NCBI RefSeq assembly: GCF_964355755.1
Contig: NC_092674.1
Location: 17,494,501-17,558,500 of the forward strand
Reading direction: 5' to 3'
From: Antedon mediterranea
Lineage: Eukaryota > Echinodermata > Crinoidea > Comatulida > Antedonidae
DNA length: 64,000 bases
Position numbers and translations under genes: made by a program. Below are positions 33,604 to 45,380 of the stretch, in pieces; positions within the stretch are counted from its first letter, which is position 1; each line of letters opens with the position of its first letter. The notes beneath the pieces are model-generated. The model searched no databases, was not told the origin of the DNA, and saw only the letters and a program-made list of their open reading frames with translations.

Positions 33604-33931
33604 TGTCGAATTTTCAAAATTGGAAATTTTGTCAATTTTTCGAAAAAAATTCATATGGTCTCCTGTAGGAAAATTTTCGAAAAATGGCCAAATTTCGACC
33701 CTTTTATTTTTTGACATAACTCGTTACTATGGCTTTATAAGATTATGTTAACACAATATATGTGCATAAATGGCAATATTATAGCCAATTATTGAATTTT
33801 AAACGGTGGACATTTTGGTTAACGTTAGCAAAATATATCTGTATAAATGGCAACAGTATAGCATAATTTTCGAATTTTGAAAAGTTGAAATTTTTGCGAT
33901 TTGTCGAAAAATTTCCTATGGTGTCCCGCAG
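33604..33931 (+). repeat. Satellite C
   Basis: About two degenerate monomers, continuing the array on the right of the RAG1-like transposon. It ends in GTCCCGCAG, the 9-bp target duplicated by the next element. Confidence 0.88.
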
Positions 33932-35379
33932 GCGATTTTTTTTCCCGTACGAGAGTTCCTCCATCGGTTCGTTTCGGACTCAATCGACTCTTCGGTAAGC
34001 CACCGATACTCACTGATGCGTGACAGCAACCACAAAACGTGAGCAGCTTCTTTGCACGAGTGACAAATTTATACATACTATACTAGAGGCCTAATACTAT
34101 ACTCACTGTAAATATAATAATAAATATTAATAGTAGTACTGAACGTCATTGTAATAATAATAATAGTCCTAGAATTTTAATAATATAATACTGTATAGGC
34201 AGCCACAAACCAATGTATGTACCATCAGATTCACAAACAGTAACACACACACACAGCAGCAGCACTTTGTTGGTCGTCACAAGCAAGGCCAGCTAGCCTA
34301 GCCCTACGTACGTGTGCTTCAATGTAGTACATTCCATCTACAGTACTATTTTTTATTTTAATAAAATGAAGTAGTAGGTTAGAAATTATATGTACAGAAG
34401 TAACACTAACAGATGTTTTTATCAAGAAAATTACAATTTTCTTCAGGTTTTTAAGTGTAACATTTGAAAAATTGTATACATTTAGGCCTAGTATTAGTAA
34501 CATGTATTCTTGTAAGTTGTAATGTATAGAAACACATGCTTGCTTATAAAGCGTTTAATATCGTGTTAATTTAATAATTGATGATAGTATCACATATAAT
34601 TATAAGCTTCCTGGAAAATGTGTTATTATTAAATGTATTTGTACTATTGCAGTCGTGTCAGTACCGTAATTGAATGTTTTTTACTTTGCATGTATTTTTT
34701 ATGATTTTCCAAATTACATATAATAAACAATAATATTAGTTGTAGGCCTATAACTTAATTAAAACTCCAAAGTTGCCTATTATTAAAAGTCTGAAATCTT
34801 TTTTTCAAGATTGGGGATAATTAATACGTACACCTTTAACGTAAAATTTCCATTACCTTACAATATAAATATTAATTTAATAATATTATTTTAAAAGGTA
34901 TACTAAACATACACTGTGCATAGGAATTCCTACTGTACATAATCATTTTAAATTCAAAAGTAATACCTTGCATAGGCTTACATAAGCTAGCCTAGCCATG
35001 GGCTAGCTACAATACCATAAACGATAAGAAAAAGAGCCTCTCGTTCGTGACAAAAGGTCGTTCAACTTCAAAAAATAATATCTGATACGACCTACTATTG
35101 GGTCGTAGACCTAAATATCTTCAATATGCTATTGAGTTCTTAATGTAATTACTAAGTAGGCCTAGTATTTATTAATTAATGTCATCAAATCAAAACTCGT
35201 ATTAGTGTAGATTTATTTTACTATTGTGAGAGCCTGTGTGAAAGTAAGCTCGCGGTTTGTAAATGTAAATTGTATTATGTTATCACGCATCAGTGAGCTG
35301 ACTTTACCGAATACCGAAGAGAGTCGATTGAGTCCGAAACGAACCGATGGAGGAACTCTCGTACGGGAAAAAAAATCGC
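33932..35379. mobile_element. Mutator-like non-autonomous DNA transposon
   Basis: A 1,448-bp element begins GCGATTTTTTTTCCCGTACG and ends in its exact inverse. The first 60 bases of the two ends are identical and similarity continues past 90 bases (both contain CTCACTGATGCGTGA). It is flanked by a perfect 9-bp duplication GTCCCGCAG (33923-33931 and 35380-35388), and the satellite C monomer continues across it. Long TIRs plus a 9-bp duplication are the Mutator (MULE) signature. The AT-rich interior has TAGGCCTAG and (AC)n-like bits but no transposase, so it would need help from elsewhere. The perfect ends suggest recent insertion. Confidence 0.85.
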
Positions 35380-35388
35380 GTCCCGCAG

Positions 35389-35610
35389 GAAAATTTTCGA
35401 AAAATGGCCAAATTTTGACCCTTTTATATTTTGACATAACTAGTTACTATGGCTCTATAAGATGATGTTAGCACAATATATTTGCAAAAATGGCAATATT
35501 ATAGCATAATATTTGAATTTTAAAAAGTGGAAATTGTTTCCATTTTTCGAAAAAATTCCTATGGTTCCCAGCAGGGAAAATTTCGAAAAATGGCCAAACT
35601 TCAAACCTTT
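35389..35610 (+). repeat. Satellite C
   Basis: A continuation of the monomer split by the Mutator-like element. It ends at ...TTCAAACCTTT. Confidence 0.88.
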
Positions 35611-35802
35611 AATTAGTCGCGTGGACGCGACTCTACAGTTCACTATGTCGGTCGATCAGTCTGTCTGTTGGTCCGGTATCACTTTTGGCTTTTATCGCAT
35701 TTCTGTACTTTTTGAACTGTTTTGATGTACAGAAAAGTTTTAAAGTACATTACTTTTTGAAAGTTCATTTATTTCTGAGAGCACGATACTTATTGCTGTT
35801 GG
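35611..35802. other. Unassigned 0.19-kb insert with GTCGCG palindrome
   Basis: This non-satellite sequence begins AATTAGTCGCGTGGACGCGA and includes the palindrome GTCGCG-TGGA-CGCGAC, then GTCGGTCGATCAGTCTGTCT. Satellite C resumes in step at CCTTGTTTTTTGAC. It is probably a short repeat or a transposon remnant; I see no TIR or coding sequence. Confidence 0.45.
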
Positions 35803-35934
35803 CCTTGTTTTTTGACATAACTAGTTACTATGGCTCTATAAGATGATGTTAACACAATATATGTCCATAAATGGCAATATTATAGCATAATTATTTAAAT
35901 TTAAAAAGTGGAAAAATTTTGCCATTTTCGAAAA
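35803..35934 (+). repeat. Satellite C, last partial monomer
   Basis: One partial monomer in the forward orientation, meeting reverse-oriented satellite B at about 35935 through shared CATTTTCGAAAAATG-like bases. Confidence 0.85.
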
Positions 35935-38655
35935 ATGCGATTTGAAGCTATTCTGTACACTTTGATGTTTTGTGTGAAAAAGTTTTGTCGAAATGCTCAA
36001 AATGGTCTAAAAACGTTTTTAAATACGATATTAAGCTCTTTTGTGCTCTTTGATGTTTTTGTGTAACCAAGTTTCATCGAATTGAACAAAATGGTATAAA
36101 ACGTCTCCAAATGCGATTTGAAGCTTTTCTAAGCACTTTGGTGTTTTTATGTTAACAAGTTTTTTCGAAAATCACAAAATGGTCTGAAACGTCTCAAAAT
36201 GCGATTTGAAGGTATTCTGAGCACTTTGGTGTTTTTATGTTAACAAGTTTTTTCGAAAATGACAAAATGGTCTAAAACGTCTCCAAATGCGATTTGAAGA
36301 TATTCTGTACACTTTGATGTTTTGTGTGGAAAAGTTTTGTCGAAAGCTCAAAATGGTCTAAAACGTTTTTAAATACGATATTAAGCTATTTTGTTCTCTT
36401 TGATGTTTTTGTATGAAAAGTTTTATCGAAATGCTCAAAATGGTCTAAAACGGTTTCTAATGTGATTTTAAGCACTTTGATGTTTTTGTGTAACCAAGTT
36501 TCATCGAAATGCACAAATTGGTCTAAAACGTCTCCAAATGCGATTTGAAGCTATTCTGTACACTTTGATGTTTTGTGTGCAAAAGTTTTGTCGAAATGCT
36601 CAAAATTGTCTAAAACGTTTTTAAATACGATATTAAGCTATTTTGTTCTCTTTGATGTTTTTGTGTGAAAAGTTTTATCGAAATTCTCAAAATGGTCTAA
36701 AACGTCTCCAAATGCGATTTTAAGCTATTCTGTACACTTTGATGTTTTTAACACTTTGGTGTTTTTATGTTAACAAATTTTTTCGAAAATCACAAAATAG
36801 TCTAAAACGTCTCCAAATGCGATTTGAAACTATTCTTATCACTTTGGTGTTTTTATGTTAACAGGTTTTTTCGAAAATCACAAAATGGTCTAAAACGTCT
36901 CCAAATGCGATTTGAAGCTATTCTGTACACTTTGATGTTTTGTGTGCAAAAGTTTTGTCGAAATTCTCAAAATGGTCTAAAACGTTTTTAAATACGATAT
37001 TAAGCTGTTTTGTGCACTTTGATGTTTTTGTGTGAAAAGTTTTAACGAAATGCTCAAAATGGTCTAAAACGGTTTCTAATGTGATTTTAAGCACTTTGTT
37101 TTTTTTTGTGTAACCAAGTTTCTTCGAATTGAACAAAATGGTCTAAAACGTCTCCAAATGCGATTTGACGCTTTTCTAAGCACTTTGGTGTTTTTATGTT
37201 AACAAGTTTTTTCGAAAATCACAGAATGGTCTAAAACGTCTCCAAATACGATTTGAAGCTATTCTGTACACTTTGATGTTTTTGTGTGAAAAAGTTTTAT
37301 CGAAATGCTCAAAATGCTCTAAAACGGTTTTAAATGTGATTTTAAGCACTTTGATGCTTTTGTGTAACCAAGTTTCATCGAAGTGCACAAAATGGTCTAA
37401 AACGTCTCCAAATGCGATTTGAAGCTATTTTGAGCACTTTGATGCTTTTGTGTGAAAAGTTTCACCAAAATGCTCAAAATGGTCTAAAACGGTTTTAAAT
37501 GTGATTTTAAGGACTTTGATTTTTTTGTGTAACCAAGTTTAATCGAAATGCACAAAATGGTCTAAAACGTCTCCAAATGCAATTGGAAGATATTTTAGGC
37601 ACTTTAGTCTTTTTATGTTAACAATTTTTTTCGAAATGCACAAAATGGTCTAAAACGTCTCCAAATGCAATTTGAAGCTATTCTGTACACTTTGATATTT
37701 TGTGTGAAAAAATTTTGTCGAAATGCTCAAAATGGTCTAAAACGCTTTCAAATACGATATTAAGCTATTTTGTGCACCTTGATATTTGTGTGTGAAAAGT
37801 TTTATCGAAATGCTCAAAATGGTCTAAAACGGTTTCAAATGTGATTTTAAGCACTTTGATGTTTTTGTGTAACCAAGTTTCATCGAAATGCACAAAATGG
37901 TCTAAGACGTCTACAAATGCGATTTGAAGCATTTCTAAGCACTTTGGTGTTTTTATGTTAACAAGTTTTTTCGAAATGCACAAAATGGTCTAAAACGTCT
38001 CCAAATGCGATTTGAATGTATTCTGTGCACTTTGATGTTTTTGTGTGAAAAGTTTTATCGACTTGCTCAAAATGGTTTAAAACGTTTTCAAACACGATAT
38101 TAAGCTATTTTGTCCAATTTGATGTTTTGTGTGAAAAGTTTTATTCAAATGCAAAAAATGGTCTAAAACGTTAGTAAATGCGATTTGAAGCTAATTTGTG
38201 CACTTTGATGTTTTTGTGTGAAAAGTTTTATCGAAATACTCAAAATGCTCTAAAACGGTTTTAAATGTGATTTTAAGCACTTTGATGCTTTTGTGTAAAC
38301 AAAGCTTCATCGAAGTGCACAAAATGGTCTAAAACGTCTCCAAATGCGATTTGAAGCTATTTTGTGCACTTTGATGCTGTTGTGTGAAAAGTTTTATCGA
38401 AATGCTCAAAATGCTCTAAAACGGTTTTAAATGTGATTTTAAACACTTTGATGTTTTTGTGTAACCAAGTTTCATCGAAATGCACAAAATGGTCTAAAAC
38501 GTCTCCAAATGCAATTTGAAGCTATTCTGTACACTTAGATATTTTGTGTAAAAAAATGTTGTCGAAATCCTCAAAATGGTCTAAAAGGCTTTCAAATACG
38601 ATATTAAGCTATTTTGTGCACTTTGATATTTGTGTGTGAAAAGTTTTATCGAAAT
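35935..38655 (-). repeat. Satellite B array, reverse orientation
   Basis: The same monomer family as 6295-8425 but on the opposite strand (CAAAATGGTCTAAAACG on the plus strand). The subtypes alternate in the reverse order. Short reverse-strand frames such as FDKTFHTKTSKCTK are satellite translations. Confidence 0.93.
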
Positions 38656-38742
38656 GCTCAAAATGGTCTTAAGAATTTCGATAAAACTTTTCACACACAA
38701 ATATCAAAGTGCACAAAATAGCTTAATATCGTATTTGAAAGC
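38588..38742. repeat. 68-bp perfect inverted repeat at the satellite B orientation switch
   Basis: 38588-38655 and 38675-38742 are exact reverse complements separated by 19 bases (GCTCAAAATGGTCTTAAGA). Beyond the arms the similarity continues with few mismatches for at least another 100 bases each side. To the left monomers run in reverse, to the right forward, so this is a head-to-head fold-back centred near 38665. Confidence 0.9.
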
Positions 38743-40647
38743 GTTTTAGACAATTTTGGCCATTTCGACAAAACTTTTTCAAACAAAATATCAAAGTGTA
38801 CAGAATAGCTTCAAATCACATTTGAAACCGTTTTAGACCATTTTGTGCATTTCGATAAAACTTTTCACACACAAATATCAAAGTGCATAAAATAGCTTAA
38901 TATCGTATTTGAAAGCGTTTTGGACCATTTTGAGCATTTCGACAAAACTTTTCAAACAAAATATCAAAGTGTACAGAATAGCTTCCAATTGCATTTGGAG
39001 ACGTTTTAGACCATTTTGTGCATTTCGAAAAAAATTGTTAACATAAAAAGACCAAAGTGTTTAGAATATCTTCAAATCGCATTTGGAGACGTTTTAGACC
39101 ATTTTGAGCATTTCGATAAAATTGTTCACACAAAAACATCAAAGTGTACAAAATAGCTTCAAATTGCATTTAGAGATGTTTTAGACCATTTTGTGCATTT
39201 CGATAAAACTTTTCACACAAAAACATCAAATTGCACAAAATAGCTTAATACCGTGTTTGAAATCGTTTGAAACCATTTTGAGCATGTCGATAAAACTTTT
39301 CACACAAAATCATCAAAGTGCACAGAATAACTTCAAATCGCATTTGGAGACGTTTTAGACCATTTTGTGCATTTCGAAAAAAAACTTGTTAACATAAAAA
39401 CATCGACGTTCTTAGAATAGCTTAAAATCGCATTTGGAGACGTTTTAGACCATTTTGTGATTTTCGAAAAAACTTTGGAACATAAAAATACCAAAGTGCT
39501 TAGAAATGCTTCAAATCGCATTTGGAAACGTTTTAGACCATTTTGTGCATTTCGATGAAACTTGGTTACACAAAAACATCAAAGTGCTTAAAATCACATT
39601 TGAAACCGTTTTAGACCATTTTGAGCATTTCGATAAAACTTTTCACACACAAATATCAAAGTGCACAAAATAGCTTAATATCGTATTTGAAAGCGTTTTG
39701 GACCATTTTGAGCATTTCGACAAAACATTTTCAAACAAAATATCAAAGTGTACAGAATAGCTTCAATTCGCATTTGGAGACGTTTTAGACCATTTTGTGA
39801 TTTTCGAAAAACCTTTTTAACATAAAAACACCAAAGTGCTTAGAAATGCTTCAAATCGCATTTGGAGACGTTTTAGACCATTTTTTGCATTTCGATGAAA
39901 CTTGGTTACACAAAAACAGCAAAGTGCTTAAAATCACATTTGAAACCGTTTTGGACAATTTTGAGCATTTCGATAAAACTTTTCACACAAAAACATCAAA
40001 GTGTACAAAATAGCTTCAAATCGCATTTAGAGACGTTTTAGACCATTTTGTGCATTTTGATGAAACTTGGTTAAACAAAAACATCAAAGTGCTTAAAATC
40101 ACATTTGAAACCGTTTTAGACCATTTTGAGCATTTCGATAAAACTTTTCACACACAAATATCAAAGTGCACAAAATAGCTTAATATCGTATTTGAAAGCG
40201 TTTTGTACCATTTTGAGCATTTCGACATAACTTTTTCAAACAAAATATCAAAGTGTACAGAATAGTTTCAAATTGCATTTGGAGACGTTTTAGACCAGTT
40301 TGTGCATTTCGAAAAAATTTGTTAACATAAAAAGACAAAAGTGTTTAGAATATCTTCAAATCGCATTTGGAGACGTTTTAGACCATTTTGTGCATTTCGA
40401 TGAAACTTTTCACACAAAAACATCAAAGTGTACAAAATAGCTTAATACCGTGTTTAAAATCGTTTTAAACCATTTTGAGCATGTCGATAAAAACTTTTCA
40501 CACAAAAACATCGAAGTTCTTAGAATAGCTTCAATTCGCATTTTGAGACGTTTTAGACCATTTTGTGATTTTCGAAAAAAATTGTTAGCATAAAAAGACC
40601 AAAGTGTTTAGAATATCTTCAAATCGCATTTGGAGACGTTTTAGACC
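38656..40647 (+). repeat. Satellite B array, forward orientation
   Basis: Monomers as in 6295-8425, with subtypes TTTGAAACCG, TTTGAAAGCG and TTTGGAGACG alternating. The array is interrupted at GTTTTAGACCG by a LINE fragment. Confidence 0.92.
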
Positions 40648-40649
40648 GT

Positions 40650-41790
40650 TCAGCAAGAATACTGGTTGATTTACAGGTAGGTAAGGGTGTCTTATTTCCT
40701 CTATGCAGTAACGTGTTTACAATTTTTAATAATTGCTTCTGGTCGCCTATAGCATTATTTACTAGAGCTGAGTGATATTCAAACTTTGCAGTATGAATAT
40801 GTGATGATACACATTGGCGTTGATGTGTGTAAGCATGCCAATCAGTTTCGAGACCTGTCTTACGCCATTTCCTCTCCAGCTGCCTTCTTACTTTTTTCTG
40901 TTTTCGTATCTCATCAGTATACCATGGAGTTTGCGGTCGAATAGTCACCAGACGTGACTTAGTTGGAGCAAGTTTATCAATGATTGAACGCAATGTAGAG
41001 TTGTACATACATATAGCATCATCAATGTCACATGGAAGAGATGATACAGTCAGTGTTAGTGGTAGTAACTCGCTGACAACAGAGTCAGCACAGAGATTCT
41101 TGTAGTTACAACTAGAAACTATTTTCTGAGTTGGCGGCGGTTTATTTAACTGTAACTTACAATGTACGGCTGAGTGGTCAGATATATCTGGGATGCCCAC
41201 ATTGACATCAGTTAGAAAAGTGTCAGTTGATTTGGTAATAATCAGGTCAAGAGTATGACCTGCCTCATGGGTTGGTTGCTTAACATGTTGATTAAGATCA
41301 TAAACTTTAAGAAGGCTCATAAACTGCATAACCTCCTTATTCTCGGATTTGTCAAGGTGAAAGTTGAAATCCCCGGCAATGAGCAAGTCGGAATGTACTA
41401 ATGCAATGGTATCAAGCATGTTAGAGATCTCATTGAAGAAATGTGAGACGGTGAAACCATTTTTCTTGCTAGGAGGAGGACGATAGATAACTATGATTCG
41501 CAGTGTTCGAATTCCGTTACTAAATTGAATTCCCAACGATTCAAAAGTACTACAGTCAGGTAAGTCCAGAGAGCGTGTTTTTAGACAAGCTTTGTACATG
41601 AGGGCGAATCCCCCATGACGACCATATGTTCTAGGAACATGGTTAAACATGTAACCATCTGGAGTTATGCAGCCAGCAGAAATTGAGTCATCATCACGCA
41701 ACCATGTCTCAGTTAGCGCAAAAATGTCCAAATCGTTATCTATAATGTGCTCAAATATTGAAGTGGATTTCCGGTTTGATTCGGATCACA
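40650..41790 (-). pseudogene. LINE endonuclease domain, 3'-truncated
   Basis: The translation reads STSIFEHIIDNDLDIFALTE, TWLRDDDSIS (catalytic Glu), GRHGGFALMYK, IRTLRIIVIYRPPPSKKNGF, DLLIAGDFNFHLD (Asp/Asn), AGHTLDLIIT and ISDHSAVHCKL (SDH motif). It continues into the linker TPWYTDEIRKQKKVRRQLER and LLKIVNTLLHRGNKTPLPTC, then enters satellite at LAERSKTSPNAI. These are apurinic-type endonuclease motifs of a CR1/L2-group LINE, distinct in sequence from the LINE at 16102-18649. The frame opens before the first Met and links upstream through a frameshift near 41790. Confidence 0.82.
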
Positions 41791-42174
41791 AATTGATCTT
41801 GCATTAAGTAAGCAAAAAGAAATTCTGGTTTGTGCACTGCTTGGATTTGGGATGTATTCTTGAAAAAATGATATATTTTGCTTTCTCCGCTTTGATGCGC
41901 CGCCACGGCATCCCCGTCTCGTTCGTTTTTTATTGTTAAGTCCAAGCCTACATATGTAACTCCAAGTAGATGAATCCAATCGGATAGATTTCAAACAGCA
42001 GCTAGATATGCTGTATAATACTTTTGATGTGTAGTTGTACATTGAACAAAATAAATAAATAAATGATGAAGAGAACACATTCCTAGCTAGGCTAAAGAAT
42101 GTCAGCATAGCAGCACAAACAACAACAAAGCAGATAGGCACACAACAGCCTACACAGCCTATGCTACAGAACAA
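41791..42174 (-). pseudogene. N-terminal leader of the LINE ORF2
   Basis: The frame ends in NKKRTRRGCRGGASKRRKQN, a basic stretch, and ISFCLLNARSICDPN, the first strand of the endonuclease (LLNARS). The preceding hydrophobic part (MFCSIGCVGCC...) may be leader sequence translated by chance. A frameshift after NARSIC separates it from the main endonuclease frame. Confidence 0.6.
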
Positions 42175-42395
42175 TAACAGCTAAGACAATGTTAGCTTAG
42201 GTAAGCTTTTAAAACAGCCTAACACACAGTTCAGGTACAAAATCTCTGATTAATATACTGTTCATGTAAGTCACTAAAATGATACAATGTATAAATAACT
42301 TTATATACTGGTGAAATAAGTGTAATAAGCGTATAAATGCGATCAACACTGTGCTGCCAGAAGCGCTCAGTGTGGCATTCACTAAGCACATTAGC

Positions 42396-42484
42396 CATTT
42401 TCAGCATTTCGACAAAACTTTTTCACACAAAATATCAAAGTGTACAGAATAGCTTCAAATTGCATTTTTTGAGACGTTTTAGGC
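42396..42484 (+). repeat. Satellite B, one monomer
   Basis: A single forward monomer between the LINE fragment and the next transposon, ending GACGTTTTAGGC. Confidence 0.85.
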
Positions 42485-42500
42485 CAGTGGGAAAGCCACT
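42485..42500 (+). repeat. Left terminal inverted repeat (10.7-kb element)
   Basis: CAGTGGGAAAGCCACT matches the inverted right end at 14 of 16 bases. The following 460 bases (to 42961) are non-coding, with GCGCCCTCTG at 42560. Confidence 0.78.
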
Positions 42501-42961
42501 TCGCGATTTGACCGTTAAATCGTGTAAAATTGACTTACTTCCGCATTAGCAATTTTGAAGCGCCCTCTGATGTTGAAAACTGAAACCAGGAATTGGCGTC
42601 GCCTAGCAAATAATTGCTGTTTTATTTAAAGCTCTCATGAATATTTAAGACCCGCCCCACATTTCCTATTATGGTAAAACAATTTCCTAATAAGTATAGT
42701 TTGATAACCAATCGCTTTCTTTCGGAAAAAACCGAAGCTTATCAAAGCATTCGGCGGTAAAAGTCGAGACTCGTAAAATGCACAAATGTGGTACGATTTG
42801 TCTTCTGTTTTGTTGTCATTTTTCTGAATAGTCGGAGGTGCATCCCAACAAATAAAAACAATTTTAATCAATTGTTGTATAAAGAGTAATATTAGTTTCA
42901 TCGATTGTGAGATATTTCTAACCTGTTCAAATTGTTTTGGTGAACTCCTAGGCCGTAAAAG

Positions 42962-45380
42962 CAGGGAAGAGTTAAATTACATGGAAAACTCACGAGCCGT
43001 TGAGGCGTGTTAATGCAATTAAATCGCTATTGTTCTCTATTGTTTTGTGAATAAACTAACTTCCCCTTTTGTCCCATACGCGCGGCACCGCCAATTACTG
43101 AATATGCTGCCACCAACGTGTAGATTGGCATTAGACTTGTTACCAGTCGTTTTTTTTCAGAAATCCTTTTTGGTTTTTTAAAATAAAATAAGAGGTTTAA
43201 CACTTAACGACTAATTTGAGACTATTTTGCACACGTTACACAAGCGTTTCCATTTTTTAAAATGTGTATTTTCACAAAGAAACACGCTTTTTAGGTGGAT
43301 TTTCGGTAAGTATGCAATGGCCTTTTACGAAATGTATCGTCTTTTATATCAGCATTTAGAGACATATGCCTAAAATTGCCTAATGTCTAGCTCAGATATG
43401 TGAAACCAATAACATCTATATATATTGTGGTCCAGTTTTTATTTGCGACCAATTCCGACCAAATACCAAAAATAAAAGATTTCTGAACCACCTTTACTCA
43501 GTTTTAGAGACTAAGATCGGCGGCGAGATGCTGGTAAGCTCCGCCCACATGCTATTCCAGATAGACGCTGTTGCTAGGCCTATCGGCCACCTATTGCTAT
43601 TCTGTCAAGCAACCTGTTTTAGTTTTTCAATTGTTAAATAAGTCAAAAATACCAGGCTAACATAAAATGAAAGTTCTAGACCTAGGCCCCTAATTAAAAC
43701 AAACTTCTATTAGAGTAGGTTTACCTAGGGCTAGCTAATAAGCTAGGGCCTCTAGCTAGGCCTTCCTCTCTTCATCCAAGTGCAATTCATCCCAATGATG
43801 GTACCCAAGATGCTGCCTACAGAAGGTATTGGTTTCTGAATTTTTTTATTTGAATACTGTATATAATAATGTTTCCTTTTTTTCATCCACAGTTTCTTCA
43901 TTTGTTGACATGGCCAAGATATTCCTTTCACAGAAGAAGCCTGATGGTACAAGACGGATTGTGTACTTTTTCCGTGAGAAAAACAACCAGGATGCTCTAG
44001 AAAACTATTCCAGTATAGAAAGGAGTTGCCTTGGGAGATGGGAAAATCTGACAGTCATAACTTATTAGTTATTTTAAATTGATACTTGTTTTGTAATCTG
44101 TTGATTCAGCCATTTGAAGTAGATAAAGAATGTCACGGAACAAAATATATTTTAGTACTTACGAAGAATCTCTTTTTTTACTCTGGTATTGATAAACATT
44201 ATGACATCATGTAACAATTTTAATAAAAAATTGTTTTGTAAATAAAGTATATTCTAAATTGTATGTTGGTTTGACTAAAAACAAAACACATAATTTGATG
44301 AATACATACTTTGAAATATACCTGTATTGACATGATTATACAGTATTGATTTTTATACAAAATAAATTTACAACTCCAACCTTAAACTTTTTTTGTCTTT
44401 TGCTTTTATTTTATTATTTGTTAAGTTACACCAGTGTGTGATAATACTCTGTTTGATATTGGAATTACACATTCCCTTTAGCGACAAAAACCTCTCCATT
44501 TCTAAATCTAAGTTTCTAAAAAACAAATTAATACATCTTTTATGTGAAAAGCACCCCCTCCCCCTTTGAACGTCACTTCAACCAGTCATTGGTGTAGTCT
44601 ATAGGAAAGAATTAGTTTCTTCTATACTTTTGACCTCCCAGCACAATAAAGTTCACATAAAATCATATAATACAATGCAGAATTATTTTCAGGCAGGGAA
44701 GAACTCTGGGCCTGGCCCTAGACCTAGGTAGGCTACTGGTACATGCAACTGGCGCGCACAGGAGATACTTTTAATGGCCGAGTAGCCTACAAATACACTC
44801 TTATTGTTAAAACAGGATCAGGCTAACTTAGTTTGGTAAGCATATCAATTCAAATAGGCCTAGGTAGCTAGCCAGAAGAGAAGATTGTAGGCCTAGCCTA
44901 ATAGTAGTTGAGTAGGGCCTATTTTTAGGGCCTAAAGTAACTAGCCTAGGCCTAGCTAGGAGTGCCTATCTATTACATTCTTACTAGCTAGGGCCTAGGC
45001 CTAGGCCTACTAGCCCTAGATTGAAGTAGGACCTGGTGTAGCAAGTAGGCCTAGCCTATTACATATACTTGAAATGTGCGTACGGAAATTTTCTAAAAAC
45101 GGAAAATACAAATACGACGACGACTACGTCGCGATATATATCGAAAAAGTTTAATGCGTCAGGTTACCAAGGGGCTGGGGGCGGTTCGACGAAGACGTCA
45201 TCAGTAGTGTGTTGTTGCATGCGGTCACCGACCGGAAAACAATCGCTTCTGAGCATGCGCAAAGCAATTACTTCGTCTTGAGCGAACATCCGTTGATTAT
45301 GTAATCGAATCGGCGGTGCCGCGCGTTGTAACGTTTGATGTAAGGTCCGTGAGTTTTCCATGTAATTTAACTCTTCCCTG
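42962..45380. mobile_element. hAT-like element nested in the 10.7-kb transposon
   Basis: It starts CAGGGAAGAGTTAAATTACA and ends in the inverse: 33 bases are identical at both ends, and an inner block CGCGCGGCACCGCC recurs (43080 and, inverted, near 45320). It is flanked by a 7-bp direct repeat GTAAAAG (42955-42961 and 45381-45387). CAGGG ends and a 7-8-bp duplication are hAT-like. The 2.4-kb interior lacks a hAT transposase. It includes TAGGCCTAG-rich tracts (43680-43770, 44700-45060) and a possible small exon at 43909-44068. Confidence 0.75.
43909..44068 (+). CDS. Possible terminal exon of unknown function in the hAT-like element
   Basis: A pyrimidine-rich stretch with CATCCACAG acceptor precedes an open frame SSFVDMAKIFLSQKKPDGTR then RIVYFFREKNNQDALENYSS, ending in TAG. 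AATAAA lies about 170 bases later (near 44240). The composition looks protein-like, but I do not recognise it. An upstream partner exon may end at CTACAGAAG|GTATTG (about 43827). It could be a captured host exon or chance. Confidence 0.25.

Larger units (their letters stand above)
40648..42395 (-). mobile_element. Truncated CR1/L2-group LINE fragment
   Basis: A 1.75-kb minus-strand insert in satellite B, which continues in step across it (GACC|ATTTT). It holds the 5' region and endonuclease of a LINE but stops well before the reverse transcriptase, without a 3' tail. Ordinary LINE truncation removes 5' sequence, so loss of the 3' part implies later deletion or transfer by recombination. Confidence 0.75.
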
